DNA of 34,030 nucleotides. Source: Acinetobacter rongchengensis (GTDB lineage: Bacteria; Pseudomonadota; Gammaproteobacteria; Pseudomonadales; Moraxellaceae). Below are positions 7,706-16,086 of this stretch, in pieces (positions within the stretch are counted from its first letter, which is position 1; each line of letters starts with the position of its first letter). The position numbers and the translations under genes are program-made. The DNA lies in assembly GCF_003611475.1 (NCBI RefSeq), contig NZ_RAXT01000035.1, positions 1 to 34,030 of the forward strand, read 5' to 3'. Under the pieces are notes generated by a model. The model was not told where the DNA came from. It did no database searches and saw nothing but the letters and a program-made list of their open reading frames with translations.

Positions 7706-8382
7706 GCTACCTCTCCAAAAATTGAATCAATAACATGATGTGGTAACTCAAAGTACTTAAGACTTGGCTTATCATTAATAGATAAATGTTGCATTTTTAA
7801 TTTATCAATGTAGTAACTTTCAGCTTGTTCCAAAGCATGTAAAGAAAAGCGTCTTGAATTTTTATATTTTTGGGCTAGAAATTTAACGGCTTCTAATAGT
7901 AGTAGGCTTCCTAACCCACGATAACGTTTATTTTCTAAAGGAGTGAATCGATTCCATGGAGCGATTGCTATGAACTCAATGTAGAAAATATTTTCAATGG
8001 GTTGCAAAGAGCTTTCTTTAGGGAAATAAATTAAACAAGCTGCTTCAACTGAAGAATCTACTTCTAAAAAGAACCATTCATATTGGTTATCAGCTTTTGT
8101 ACCAGCGGTTTTACTGATCCACTCCCAATGCCAATCTTGATAATCTAACTTTCCAACTATTTCATACACATCTGCTTCAGGGAGGGTTTTTAAGTAAGCA
8201 AAAATATTTTGGTGATATTCTTTCCACTTGTGATCACAACTCAAAGATTTTGAAAAGCTATAGCCGTTTGAAATTTCTAATAATTTTCCTGATTCTAATA
8301 AATTTGAGTAAATCACTTGTTGGTTAGGAGCTTGGATTGGTAATCCATAACTTTTTAACTGATTTAAAATATTTTGTCCCAT
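7702..8382 (-). CDS. GNAT-family N-acetyltransferase
   Basis: A 226-residue protein with a C-terminal GNAT fold: strand FYIEFIAIAPWN (133-144), the acetyl-CoA pyrophosphate loop R153-x-x-G-L-G158 and its helix, and then a strand FSLHALEQAESYYIDKLKM, where the Y-Y-x-K-L-K-M segment is the usual motif B. The first 120 residues are not recognised and could bind the acceptor. The start is well supported by a very strong ribosome site (AAGGAGGGG) 5-8 bases upstream. It is the first gene of a three-gene operon with the ImmA/IrrE protease and the Beta protein. GNAT enzymes are known as tRNA-modifying toxins and as regulators; which applies here cannot be told. Confidence 0.8.
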   Translation of the reverse strand: MGQNILNQLKSYGLPIQAPNQQVIYSNLLESGKLLEISNGYSFSKSLSCDHKWKEYHQNIFAYLKTLPEADVYEIVGKLDYQDWHWEWISKTAGTKADNQYEWFFLEVDSSVEAACLIYFPKESSLQPIENIFYIEFIAIAPWNRFTPLENKRYRGLGSLLLLEAVKFLAQKYKNSRRFSLHALEQAESYYIDKLKMQHLSINDKPSLKYFELPHHVIDSIFGEVA

Positions 8383-8402
8383 GATTCCCCTCCTTTTTTT
8401 TT

Positions 8403-8453
8403 ATTATAACAAATAAAATCAAAAAATAAGGCGATATTAGATTTAAATCTAAT
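8403..8453 (-). promoter_or_regulatory. Promoter and palindromic operator of GNAT-ImmA-Beta operon
   Basis: On the minus strand TATAAT (8403-8408) lies about 15 bases before the ribosome site of the GNAT gene. The -35 region (8426-8431, CCTTAT) is poor. Just upstream is a perfect 18-bp palindrome ATTAGATTTAAATCTAAT (8436-8453), centred near -48 relative to the inferred start. A weak -35 with an adjacent palindrome suggests regulator-dependent transcription. Confidence 0.5.
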
Positions 8454-8530
8454 GACTTAAAATTTCATGTGCTTTTTATAAGATTATATTTTTAGGTTAG
8501 AGTTAAGGAGTAGTCTTTTAAATAAATAGC

Positions 8531-9727
8531 TTAAGTCTTTTTATGCTCAGGAAAAGGCACAACTTTATTCCGTAAACTATCAATAAAATCAGACCATTCC
8601 TGCATCATTTTAGTTCGATATTCTAAATGCTGAGCATGGTTATACGCCTGTGAAACAGCGTTACCAACTCTATGAGCTAATTGAATTTCAATTGCATCGT
8701 GCATATAGCCTTGCTCATGTAAGGTGGTAGATGCAAGTCCACGGAAGCCATGTCCCGTCATTTTACCGTTGTAGCCCATTGTTCGAATCACGCATAAAAT
8801 TGCATTACTACTCATAGGTTTGGCTTTACTGTGATTGTAGAAAACGTATTGCTTTCTGCCTGTAAGTGGTAATAAGCCCTCTAATAGTTCAATTGCTTGT
8901 CTAGATAACGGAACGAGATGAGGCAAAGACATTTTCATTTTTTCGGCTGGTATACGCCATATCTTGTTCTCAAAATCGATTTCACTCCATTCCATCATTC
9001 TGAGTTCAGCAGTCCGTACAAAAGTTAGAGTCATCAACTGAAGTGCAGTTTTGATCACTGGATTTCCATGATAACGATCCATGCGTTCAAGAAAAGGAGG
9101 GAACTCAGAAATATCCAATCGAGCCATATGCTTCACTTTTCGAGGCTTTAGAGCTTCGTGAAGGTGAGGGGTTGGATCATTCTCAATCAATCCTTTACGA
9201 ATAGCAAAACGGAAAATGCGTCCAGTCAAAGGAATAGAGCGTTTTGCCATTTCTTGTGCGCCACGTGCTTCAATTTTTTTAGCACATGCGAGTACATCTT
9301 TCCCTTTGATTAGATCAATAGGCATGTTACCCAATGCAGGAAATATGTCTTTTTCAAAAACCGATAAATCACGTAGATAAGTTGCTTCTTTAATAACGGC
9401 TTTACGATCTTCCATCCACTCCATCGCAAGAACTTTAAATAGCTTATTTTCATCAGTTTTCTGAAGGCGATCACTTTTTATGGCATTAGGGTCAATATTT
9501 TTATAAAGCTGTATACGAGCTTCATCACGGGTGCGACGAGCTTGAGCTAATGAGATTTCAGGATAGCTCCCAATGGTTAAAGTACTTTCACGACCATTGA
9601 AGCGATACTTCAATCGCCAGAACCTTCCACCTGAAGGCGTGACCTCAAGGTATAGTCCTTTTTCATCGGCATAACGCTTTTTCTTTTCAAGCGGCTTTAT
9701 TTTTCTAACGTGTGCATCTGTCAGCAT
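8531..9727 (-). CDS. int: P4-type tyrosine integrase
   Basis: A 398-residue tyrosine recombinase, the full length for the P4/DUF4102 type. The N-terminal arm-binding domain (about residues 1-90, GLYLEVTPSGGRFWRLKYRF, then TIGSYPEISLAQAR) is followed by a core-binding domain and the catalytic domain with Arg238 (TFVRTAEL), His326-x-x-Arg329 (HGFR), His352 (LAHR) and nucleophile Tyr362 (AYNHA). All catalytic residues are present, so the enzyme looks functional. It starts 183 bp from the 3' end of tRNA-Ser(GGA), the likely attachment site, with repeated GGGGGA-type motifs in between. It points away from the tRNA into the island, and the GNAT operon follows on the same strand. Confidence 0.95.
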   Translation of the reverse strand: MLTDAHVRKIKPLEKKKRYADEKGLYLEVTPSGGRFWRLKYRFNGRESTLTIGSYPEISLAQARRTRDEARIQLYKNIDPNAIKSDRLQKTDENKLFKVLAMEWMEDRKAVIKEATYLRDLSVFEKDIFPALGNMPIDLIKGKDVLACAKKIEARGAQEMAKRSIPLTGRIFRFAIRKGLIENDPTPHLHEALKPRKVKHMARLDISEFPPFLERMDRYHGNPVIKTALQLMTLTFVRTAELRMMEWSEIDFENKIWRIPAEKMKMSLPHLVPLSRQAIELLEGLLPLTGRKQYVFYNHSKAKPMSSNAILCVIRTMGYNGKMTGHGFRGLASTTLHEQGYMHDAIEIQLAHRVGNAVSQAYNHAQHLEYRTKMMQEWSDFIDSLRNKVVPFPEHKKT

Positions 9728-9750
9728 TTTTAGCTATTTCTTTGGAATTT

Positions 9751-9796
9751 GGGGGACGATTTATAGTATAACCAAATCATCCCCCACTTGTCCCCC
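9751..9796. promoter_or_regulatory. Cluster of GGGGGA motifs, putative integrase arm sites
   Basis: There are three copies of GGGGGA(C/T): GGGGGACGATTT at 9751-9762 (+), GGGGGATGATTT at 9774-9785 (-) and GGGGGAC at 9790-9796 (-). The first two form a 12-bp inverted repeat with one mismatch around TATACT-like bases (minus strand) that could be the int -10. The position between int and the tRNA fits arm-type Int sites and autoregulation. Confidence 0.5.
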
Positions 9797-9845
9797 ATGA
9801 TGTTTCAGGAGCACAAGGATAGCCAAGGATTTAAAAGAACATTAA

Positions 9846-9878
9846 AAAAGGCTTAAATCATTGTGATTTAAGCCTTTT
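9846..9878 (-). terminator. Bidirectional terminator of tRNA-Ser
   Basis: A perfect 11-bp stem GGCTTAAATCA/TGATTTAAGCC (9850-9860 with 9864-9874) has a 3-base loop. On the minus strand it is followed by six T. It lies 33 bp downstream of tRNA-Ser. The opposite strand has four T. Confidence 0.85.
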
Positions 9879-9910
9879 AGGTATGCTTCGGTATTTTTAA
9901 AACAGAATCT

Positions 9911-10000
9911 TGGCGGTGAGAGAGGGATTCGAACCCTCGATACGCGCAAACGTATACACACTTTCCAGGCGTGCTCCTTCAGCCACTCGGACACCTCACC
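9911..10000 (-). tRNA. tRNA-Ser(GGA)
   Basis: A 90-base tRNA with a 7-bp acceptor stem starting GGTGAGG, a D-arm, the anticodon stem CACGC/GTGTG with loop CTGGAAA (anticodon GGA), a long class II variable arm and TTCGAAT in the T-loop, ending GCCA. It reads serine UCC/UCU codons. The 3' end faces the island integrase, making it the likely attB. The 3' half is intact, so the island restored it on integration. The sequence of the left copy cannot be seen. Confidence 0.97.
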
Positions 10001-10010
10001 AAGGCGAGCG

Positions 10011-10039
10011 ATAATAACTAAAAAAAAGAGGTCTGCCAA
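10011..10039 (-). promoter_or_regulatory. Promoter of tRNA-Ser
   Basis: On the minus strand TTGGCA (10034-10039) and TATTAT (10011-10016) are separated by 17 bases. They are followed by a G+C-rich discriminator and the tRNA 11 bases later. It is close to a sigma70 consensus. Confidence 0.75.
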
Positions 10040-10122
10040 GCTGAAACAATTGATTTAGAGCAAAAGTTTTTACACAGTGCTATTATTGCGAAAAAATAGT
10101 GTCTATTTTTAGAAGACGTTTT

Positions 10123-12003
10123 ATGCAAAGTACTGCAAAAAAGGCAGCATTGCCTGCAATTACGTTGGCGGCATTGGGTGTGGTATTTGGTGATATTGGA
10201 ACCAGCCCCTTATACGCACTACGTCAATGTTTTCTCACTGCACATATTGCCATCACTGAGGCGACAGTGCTCGGAATTCTGTCGTTGATTTTCTGGTGCA
10301 TGATGCTGACCATCAGTTTCAAGTATGTCACCATTATCATGCGTGCAGATAACAACGGTGAAGGCGGTATTATGTCTTTGCTGGCACTTAATTTAAGAAC
10401 GAATCGAATTGCAGAAAATAGAAAAATCTATTTGATTGCACTTGGATTTATTGGAGCGTCTTTATTCTTTGGTGATGGAATCATTACTCCCGCCATTTCG
10501 GTGCTCTCTGCGATTGAAGGTTTAAGTGTTGCTACACCGATGTTTAATAAATGGCTGATGCCTTTAGCAATCGGAATCTTGACAGCACTGTTCCTTGTGC
10601 AAAGACATGGTACGGGAACCATGGGCAAGTTTTTTGGCCCAATTACGTTTACTTGGTTTATTTCCATTGGTTTAGTGGGGATTTACAGTATCAGTCAGAC
10701 CCCATATGTGTTGAGTATGCTGAGTCCTCATTGGGCGCTTAACTTTATTTTTCATCAGCCGTATGTGGCCTTTCTAACCATGGGTGCGGTGATTCTTACT
10801 GTAACGGGCGGTGAAGCACTTTATGCAGATATGGGTCACTTTGGGCGACTCCCAATTCGTTTGGGGTGGTTTATCATTGTTTTACCTTGTTTAATCCTAA
10901 ACTATGCAGGGCAAGGTGCATTATTGCTACGTGATCCAAATGCAATTGAAAACCCATTCTATCTACTTGTTCCAGAATGGGGTTTGTATCCAATGATTGC
11001 CTTAGCTACAGCTGCCGCAGTTATTGCTTCGCAAGCTGTAATTACAGGTGTATTTTCGATGGCAAATCAAGCGATACAACTGCGTTATTTACCGCGATTA
11101 ACCGTACATCATACTTCTGATGTTGAACAAGGTCAGATCTATTTACCCTTTATTAATTGGATATTATTTGTATCGATTATCTTACTGATCGTGATTTTTC
11201 AGAACAGTGCCAATTTAGCCAATGCTTATGGTGTTGCGGTTACCATGACCATGTTCTGTGACACAATTTTAATTTCTTTTTTAGCGTATGGGTTTTGGCG
11301 TTGGCCAAAATGGAAAGTGGCCTTGTTTGCCATTCCATTTTTAATCATTGATGTGGCTTTTATTGGTTCAACCTCATTAAAAATTCTCTCTGGTGGTTGG
11401 GTGCCAATTCTTATTGGTGCAATCGTATTTACGATTTTGATGACGTGGAAAACAGGGCGAGAGATTGTTTCCAATCGTTTGCAAAAAGATGCTTTACCTT
11501 TAGATTTGTTTATTAAAAGTGTCAGTTTAAGTGATGGTGCGATCTGTGTACCTGGACAAGCGGTATTTTTAACAGGCAATCCAAATATTGTGCCGCATGC
11601 AATGTTACACAATATTAAGCACAATAAAGTCTTACATGAGCGAAATATTCTGGTCACTGTGATTACTCGTGATGTCCCTTATGTTCCAGATCAAGAGCGG
11701 ATTCGGGTAGAAGTTTTGGATGATAAATTCCAACGTGTATTTGTTTATTACGGGTTTAAAGATCAGCCTGATATTCCAAATGCCTTGGCTCTCGCTTACT
11801 CGCAAATGGAGATTGCTTTTGACATGATGCATATCAGTTTCTTTATCTCGCGTGATCGGTTAATTCACACAGTAGGTGAAGGTATGGCACCTTGGCGTGA
11901 AAAGCTGTTTATTTCGATGCAACGAAATACCAGCCCAGTCAGTGATTTTTATCAGATCCCACCCAATCGCGTGGTTGAAATGGGAAGTCAAATCGAAATT
12001 TGA
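10123..12003 (+). CDS. kup: Potassium uptake protein Kup
   Basis: A 626-residue low-affinity K+/H+ symporter of the inner membrane (KUP/HAK/KT family). The hallmark [19 protein letters not shown] follows the start, then [16 protein letters not shown]; about twelve hydrophobic segments occupy the first two-thirds and the soluble C-terminal domain begins near [13 protein letters not shown]. The ATG at 10123 ([11 protein letters not shown]) is chosen because homologues begin this way as I recall. A GTG at 10099 would add 8 residues and cannot be excluded. The 120 bases between it and the tRNA-Ser form a divergent promoter region. A terminator follows at 12037. Codon use and context are core chromosome. 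Confidence 0.96.
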   Translation: MQSTAKKAALPAITLAALGVVFGDIGTSPLYALRQCFLTAHIAITEATVLGILSLIFWCMMLTISFKYVTIIMRADNNGEGGIMSLLALNLRTNRIAENRKIYLIALGFIGASLFFGDGIITPAISVLSAIEGLSVATPMFNKWLMPLAIGILTALFLVQRHGTGTMGKFFGPITFTWFISIGLVGIYSISQTPYVLSMLSPHWALNFIFHQPYVAFLTMGAVILTVTGGEALYADMGHFGRLPIRLGWFIIVLPCLILNYAGQGALLLRDPNAIENPFYLLVPEWGLYPMIALATAAAVIASQAVITGVFSMANQAIQLRYLPRLTVHHTSDVEQGQIYLPFINWILFVSIILLIVIFQNSANLANAYGVAVTMTMFCDTILISFLAYGFWRWPKWKVALFAIPFLIIDVAFIGSTSLKILSGGWVPILIGAIVFTILMTWKTGREIVSNRLQKDALPLDLFIKSVSLSDGAICVPGQAVFLTGNPNIVPHAMLHNIKHNKVLHERNILVTVITRDVPYVPDQERIRVEVLDDKFQRVFVYYGFKDQPDIPNALALAYSQMEIAFDMMHISFFISRDRLIHTVGEGMAPWREKLFISMQRNTSPVSDFYQIPPNRVVEMGSQIEI

Positions 12004-12036
12004 TGATCATCTCTATTTAGTTAAAAATCTGTGGAG

Positions 12037-12062
12037 AGCCAAGATGATTCTTGGCTTTTTTA
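12037..12062 (+). terminator. Intrinsic terminator of kup
   Basis: A perfect 8-bp stem AGCCAAGA/TCTTGGCT with a TGAT loop is followed by TTTTT, 34 bases after the kup stop codon. Confidence 0.9.
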
Positions 12063-12429
12063 TGCGTACTAAAAATATATTAGATTTTAATATTTTCGTT
12101 ATTTGGGATATGTCAAAGCCTAAATTTCTTTATCTATCATTTAATGATAATTAAAGCGACAAATGATGTCGCACTAACCTCGCTGATCTGGTTTTAACAT
12201 GGCATACTCAATGACATAAATTTAATTGAAACGATTGAATGAAAAGACTTTCAAGGAAGTTTATTGGGACAATAATGAATTGTTATATGTAATGCTGTTT
12301 TACTAAACAGAAGGTGTTGAAGGTTTGTTCATTTGAATATTCACATAATATCTTTATTGTATTTGAGTTGTTAGGCTACTGAAATTCAAATGTTGTTTTT
12401 AGATTTATTCATAAAGTGATTTAAGGTAT
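12063..12429. other. Gene-free A+T-rich region
   Basis: There is no convincing gene on either strand. It contains a near-perfect dyad TATCATT-T-AATGATA (about 12133-12148) and the hairpin GCGACA-AATGA-TGTCGC (12156-12172), which has no T run and so is not a terminator. The 3' part should hold the promoter of the nuclease gene. Confidence 0.5.
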
Positions 12430-13485
12430 TTGGGAAATTTTTGGTTGAAAAATTCAGTTGTAAAAATGGTGTTAGGTGTAGTTGCTACTGGAACTTTTGC
12501 CATTGCTTTTGGGCAAGAAAGAATTACTCAGTTTATTCCATTTACTCAAGGAAATCGTTTAAATTCAGAGTGTTTAGCCCAGTTTTATAGAGGTGAGCCA
12601 CCTGTTTTAGCGAAAGAAAGTTTAAAGAAAAATAGTTATCCCCTATGTTTTAATGGTTTCAATGTCATGTACTCAGGGGTGTCGAAAACACCGTTATGGA
12701 CAGCAGAATATTTATCACCACAGCGTTTGAGTCAGAAAATTAAACGTGAAGATAATTTTCATGAAGAGCAACGTTTGAGCTCAGTACATCGTGCTTTATT
12801 ATCAGATTATCGTAGTTCTGGCTATGACCGTGGGCATATGTCGCCGAATGGTGATATGTCTGATAAGGCTTCACAATTTGACAGTTTTTCATTGGCAAAT
12901 ATTGTACCGCAAGTACCTAAAAATAATCAGCAAGTATGGCGTGAACTTGAAGAGGCAACACGGGCAATCGTTACCAAGCAAAAGAAAGATGTTTATGTGG
13001 TAACTGGACCTGTATTTTCAGGTAAAAGACTGAAAACGATTGGCAGTGGAGTGATTGTTCCAACCGCATTGTACAAAGCCATTTATATTCCGAAGCATGG
13101 CATTATTGGGGCGTACTATTCACCAAATAATGATTCGCAACAGGTGAAAATTGTGAGTGTTTGTTATTTAGAAGAACAATTAGGGATGAATTTATTCCCA
13201 CAATTGACTGAAGAGCAAAAGCGGAATACATATAAGTTGCCTTTGACTGCAAATCAGGTCAAAGCCAATAAAGAAATTGAATATTCGCATTGGGATGCAG
13301 AAAGCCAATGTGCAGAAGATGTTTCTAAAGATCAAATACAAGTGTTGCAGAAACAATTTCAACCCAAAAGTGCAGTAAATACTTCAGAAATCGAATTGCC
13401 TAAGGTTGATGGAGAAACCAAAGACGCATTGATTAAACAGTTGGTTGAGGCTTTATTGAACTATATATTACAAATTTTAAAGTAA
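12430..13485 (+). CDS. Secreted DNA/RNA non-specific endonuclease
   Basis: A ~351-residue NUC1/NucA-type (beta-beta-alpha metal) nuclease. The catalytic motif is YDRGHMSPNGD (Asp133-Arg-Gly-His136 from the TTG at 12430), followed by SLANIVPQVPKNNQQVWRELE, which supplies the metal-binding Asn165 or Asn166 and the conserved Asn157/Gln/Glu set. The N-terminus has a basic start and a hydrophobic stretch VKMVLGVVATGTFAIAFG, a probable signal peptide, so it acts in the periplasm or outside. The start is uncertain: no ATG fits well. The TTG at 12430 has AAGG very close; the TTG at 12445 (M-K-N-S) has GGGA at better spacing; the ATG at 12466 would remove the basic n-region. About 60 residues follow the nuclease domain and are polar. 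Confidence 0.88.
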   Translation: MGNFWLKNSVVKMVLGVVATGTFAIAFGQERITQFIPFTQGNRLNSECLAQFYRGEPPVLAKESLKKNSYPLCFNGFNVMYSGVSKTPLWTAEYLSPQRLSQKIKREDNFHEEQRLSSVHRALLSDYRSSGYDRGHMSPNGDMSDKASQFDSFSLANIVPQVPKNNQQVWRELEEATRAIVTKQKKDVYVVTGPVFSGKRLKTIGSGVIVPTALYKAIYIPKHGIIGAYYSPNNDSQQVKIVSVCYLEEQLGMNLFPQLTEEQKRNTYKLPLTANQVKANKEIEYSHWDAESQCAEDVSKDQIQVLQKQFQPKSAVNTSEIELPKVDGETKDALIKQLVEALLNYILQILK

Positions 13486-13559
13486 TTTTATGGTCGTATT
13501 TTGTTCAGATTCTAAAATCATCTTATACTGATCATGATCAAAAAAAATGAGAATACGCT

Positions 13560-13805
13560 ATGTTTAAACCATTTGAAAATGGAACAGAATCACATGCAAT
13601 TCATGATTTAACTTTAGAAAATCAAGATGATTGTGTCAGTATTTATGGCAATTTACAGATCACCAAAGACCAAGCGGGTTTACAAGCAGCTTTAGTTCTG
13701 CAACGTTATTTGAATGATATTGTTTTAAATTTAGAGAAACAGACTGATCTTCCTGAGAAAATTACCCACCGAACAGAAGGAGAGATTGAAAACCCTTTCC
13801 TTTAG
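13560..13805 (+). CDS. Conserved hypothetical protein, 81 aa
   Basis: A short soluble acidic protein with GAGAA before the ATG. It contains a beta-like segment (DCVSIYGNLQITKDQAGLQAA) and an amphipathic helix (LVLQRYLNDIVLNLEKQ), with a DLTLENQDDC opening; no signal peptide or membrane segment. Codon use is like its core neighbours. I recognise it only as the sort of small protein found in Acinetobacter genomes; no function can be assigned. It stands alone between the nuclease and aqpZ. Confidence 0.7.
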   Translation: MFKPFENGTESHAIHDLTLENQDDCVSIYGNLQITKDQAGLQAALVLQRYLNDIVLNLEKQTDLPEKITHRTEGEIENPFL

Positions 13806-13830
13806 TGTTTATTTATTCATATTTTTTGAC

Positions 13831-13856
13831 AATAAAAAACCTGCCATAGCAGGTTC
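13831..13856 (-). terminator. Intrinsic terminator of aqpZ
   Basis: The perfect stem AACCTGC/GCAGGTT (13838-13844 with 13849-13855) with a 4-base loop is followed by TTTTTTATT on the minus strand, 18 bases beyond the aqpZ stop. The plus strand lacks a full T run, so termination is mainly leftward; the convergent 81-aa gene ends 25 bp away. Confidence 0.8.
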
Positions 13857-13873
13857 CTTATTGTCACAATTGA

Positions 13874-14566
13874 TTAGTTTTGCGGTTCATTGCCCACAAC
13901 TTTATAAATTACTGCGCCTATGATCGCACCAACAATCGGTGCAACCCAGAATAACCATAATTGACTTAGTGCAGCAGTTTCAGCAAATAATGCCACAGCT
14001 GTACTACGTGCAGGGTTTACCGAAGTATTGGTTACAGGAATACTAATTAAGTGAATTAATGTTAAAGCAAGACCAATCGCAATTGGTGCAAAGCCTGCAG
14101 GAGCACGTTTGTCTGTAGCACCAAGGATCACGATAAGGAAAAATGCGGTGAGTACGATCTCAATAATCAGTGCAGATACCATTGAATATTTGCCTGGTGA
14201 TAAATCACCAAATCCGTTGGTTGCAAAACCACCAACCCCTGTAAATCCAGCTTGACCTTGTACAATGATATAGAGGATAAAGGCTGCAAAAATACCACCT
14301 ACAACTTGGGCAATAATATATGGAAGGAGATCTTTTGCATCAAAACGACCACCTACCCATAAGCCTACACTGACTGCTGGGTTAAAGTGACCGCCTGAAA
14401 TATGGCCCAGTGCAAAAGCACCTGTGAGTACAGTTAAACCAAAGGCTAGAGCAACACCCAAAAATCCAATACCGAGCTCAGGGAACGCCGCAGCAAATAC
14501 AGCACTACCGCATCCACCAAATACGAGCCAAAATGTTCCGATAAATTCTGCGAGATATTTATGCAT
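13874..14566 (-). CDS. aqpZ: Aquaporin Z
   Basis: A 230-residue six-helix inner-membrane channel of the MIP family. It has the two NPA boxes [11 protein letters not shown] (Asn62-Pro-Ala) and NTSVNPARS (Asn184-Pro-Ala-Arg187). The Arg after the second box and the His of [10 protein letters not shown] (about residue 172) belong to the selectivity filter of water-specific AqpZ channels rather than glycerol facilitators. The length is normal. The ATG has AGGAA upstream at good spacing. Confidence 0.97.
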   Translation of the reverse strand: MHKYLAEFIGTFWLVFGGCGSAVFAAAFPELGIGFLGVALAFGLTVLTGAFALGHISGGHFNPAVSVGLWVGGRFDAKDLLPYIIAQVVGGIFAAFILYIIVQGQAGFTGVGGFATNGFGDLSPGKYSMVSALIIEIVLTAFFLIVILGATDKRAPAGFAPIAIGLALTLIHLISIPVTNTSVNPARSTAVALFAETAALSQLWLFWVAPIVGAIIGAVIYKVVGNEPQN

Positions 14567-14855
14567 GTTTATTCCTATTTCTTTTTATGGAAAGGGTTGG
14601 TTATCCAATGTTGTAATCAGTGAAGGATAGCCAGTTGATTATGTAAAACTTTATTTTGCTGAGTGAATAATAATCTAAAATTATGAAAATAAAATCAAAA
14701 AATACATTTTTAACGTAAATTTTTTTATAATTGGTTTGTGTAGAATATTTAATCAATATATTTAACAATAACTTGATTATAAATAAATGAATAAATTTAT
14801 CTTAAAAAATGTAAAAAAGATTAAATGATTATATTTTAAAATAAGTTTAAATATT

Positions 14856-15866
14856 CTATTTAGGCGATTTATTCTGAATTCTCCACTGTTGAGGTGTAAG
14901 ACCTGTCCATTGTTTAAACGCACGTTGGAAGGCACTTTGTTCAGAATAACTAAGTAATAAAGCGATCTCATGTAGCCCTAAATAAGGGTCTTGTAGATAC
15001 TGAACAGCCAATAATTTTCGAACTTCTTGAACTCGTTGTTGATAGGTTGTTCCTTGGTTCTGCAAGTGTCTTTGAAGCTGTCGGATTGAGATATTCAGTT
15101 GCTTGGCAACCTCTCCAATTTGATACAAGTTTCGTTGTAACCCTAACAGAATATTTTGTTGTAAACGCTCATCAATTTGACCAGAATGAGGTAAATCATT
15201 GAGTAGCGCTTGAGCTTGTTGCATCAACAGTTTTTGTAAAGTTTGATCGCCATGGCTGAGTGGAACAGTCATGACTTGTAGTGGAAAGATCAGTTCAGCT
15301 TGTGGTTGATTAAATTTGACAGTGCATTGAAAGAAATTTTCATAAATCTTTAAATTTTGGGGTTTTGGATGAGTAAAATTAATTTGATGTAGCTGAATAT
15401 CTTTTGCAGATAGAAAATGTCTTAGAAATTGCACCATCAGTGCAATCGCAATTTCATCTGTAACTTGTGTTGTGAGATGGAGGGGCAGGGTTGCCCAATG
15501 AATTCCTAAATAGCCATCACGAAATGACTCTATTTTTAAAGGGCTTCCATCAAAAATCAAACGATGGTAGTCAAAATAGCGAGTGAGTGCTTCTCCCATG
15601 GTGTCGCAGGATTGAGCGATATAAGCAATGATTCCAAGATGTTTCGGTTGTACGTGTGCTGCGATTTCTAGCCCCAAAGCAGGGCTCTGGGTTTGCGCTT
15701 GGAGATCATCTAAAAGCTCACGCCATATATTGAAATCAAAACGTTCTAGATTTTGAACTTGTTGTAATTTTTCAGAAATTTTCAATCCATTTGCTTGACT
15801 AAAAGCAAATAACAATTGTCCAAGTCCTCCATAAACGGAGCCAGCATAATTCTTAAATTGTTGCAT
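14856..15866 (-). CDS. AraC-family transcriptional regulator (OruR/arabinose-binding N-domain)
   Basis: A 336-residue regulator. The N-terminal ~190 residues (LQAQTQSPALGLEIAAHVQPKH, then HLGIIAYIAQSC and related segments) match the arabinose-binding-like domain of OruR/ArgR-type AraC proteins. The C-terminal domain (about residues 245-330) carries both helix-turn-helix units: IGEVAKQLNISIRQLQRHLQ and LHEIALLLSYSEQSAFQRAFKQWTG. It is transcribed away from the fatty acid hydroxylase gene (220 bp apart), the usual layout of a regulator and its target, although this is inference. The ligand is unknown; related Acinetobacter and Pseudomonas regulators control fatty acid or amino acid metabolism. 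Confidence 0.92.
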   Translation of the reverse strand: MQQFKNYAGSVYGGLGQLLFAFSQANGLKISEKLQQVQNLERFDFNIWRELLDDLQAQTQSPALGLEIAAHVQPKHLGIIAYIAQSCDTMGEALTRYFDYHRLIFDGSPLKIESFRDGYLGIHWATLPLHLTTQVTDEIAIALMVQFLRHFLSAKDIQLHQINFTHPKPQNLKIYENFFQCTVKFNQPQAELIFPLQVMTVPLSHGDQTLQKLLMQQAQALLNDLPHSGQIDERLQQNILLGLQRNLYQIGEVAKQLNISIRQLQRHLQNQGTTYQQRVQEVRKLLAVQYLQDPYLGLHEIALLLSYSEQSAFQRAFKQWTGLTPQQWRIQNKSPK

Positions 15867-16086
15867 CTCTATCGTCTTTTTATTGTTGATAAAATTGTAA
15901 ATAAAACGATTCTACCTGAATATTTAATCAAGTTTATTGCGAATAAACAAGCACATTTCAGGACACGTTTATCTCGAGAAGAAATAGTAAATCAATGTCG
16001 TAATTTGTCAATGGAAATGTTTTTTCATGTCAATATCTTTTTTTGGCGCTCTTCTATATTGAATAGAAGAGAAAAGGAGATATCCC

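Noticed and set aside
9842..10039. 65-residue frame over the tRNA-Ser region (minus)
   Set aside because: It lies on the tRNA-Ser gene and its terminator; the SEWLKEHAWK-like peptide is the known artefact of translating tRNA-Ser.
11876..12154. 92-residue plus-strand frame after kup
   Set aside because: It overlaps the kup 3' end in another frame and crosses the kup terminator.
12156..12172. Terminator at the GCGACA hairpin
   Set aside because: No T run follows the hairpin on either strand.
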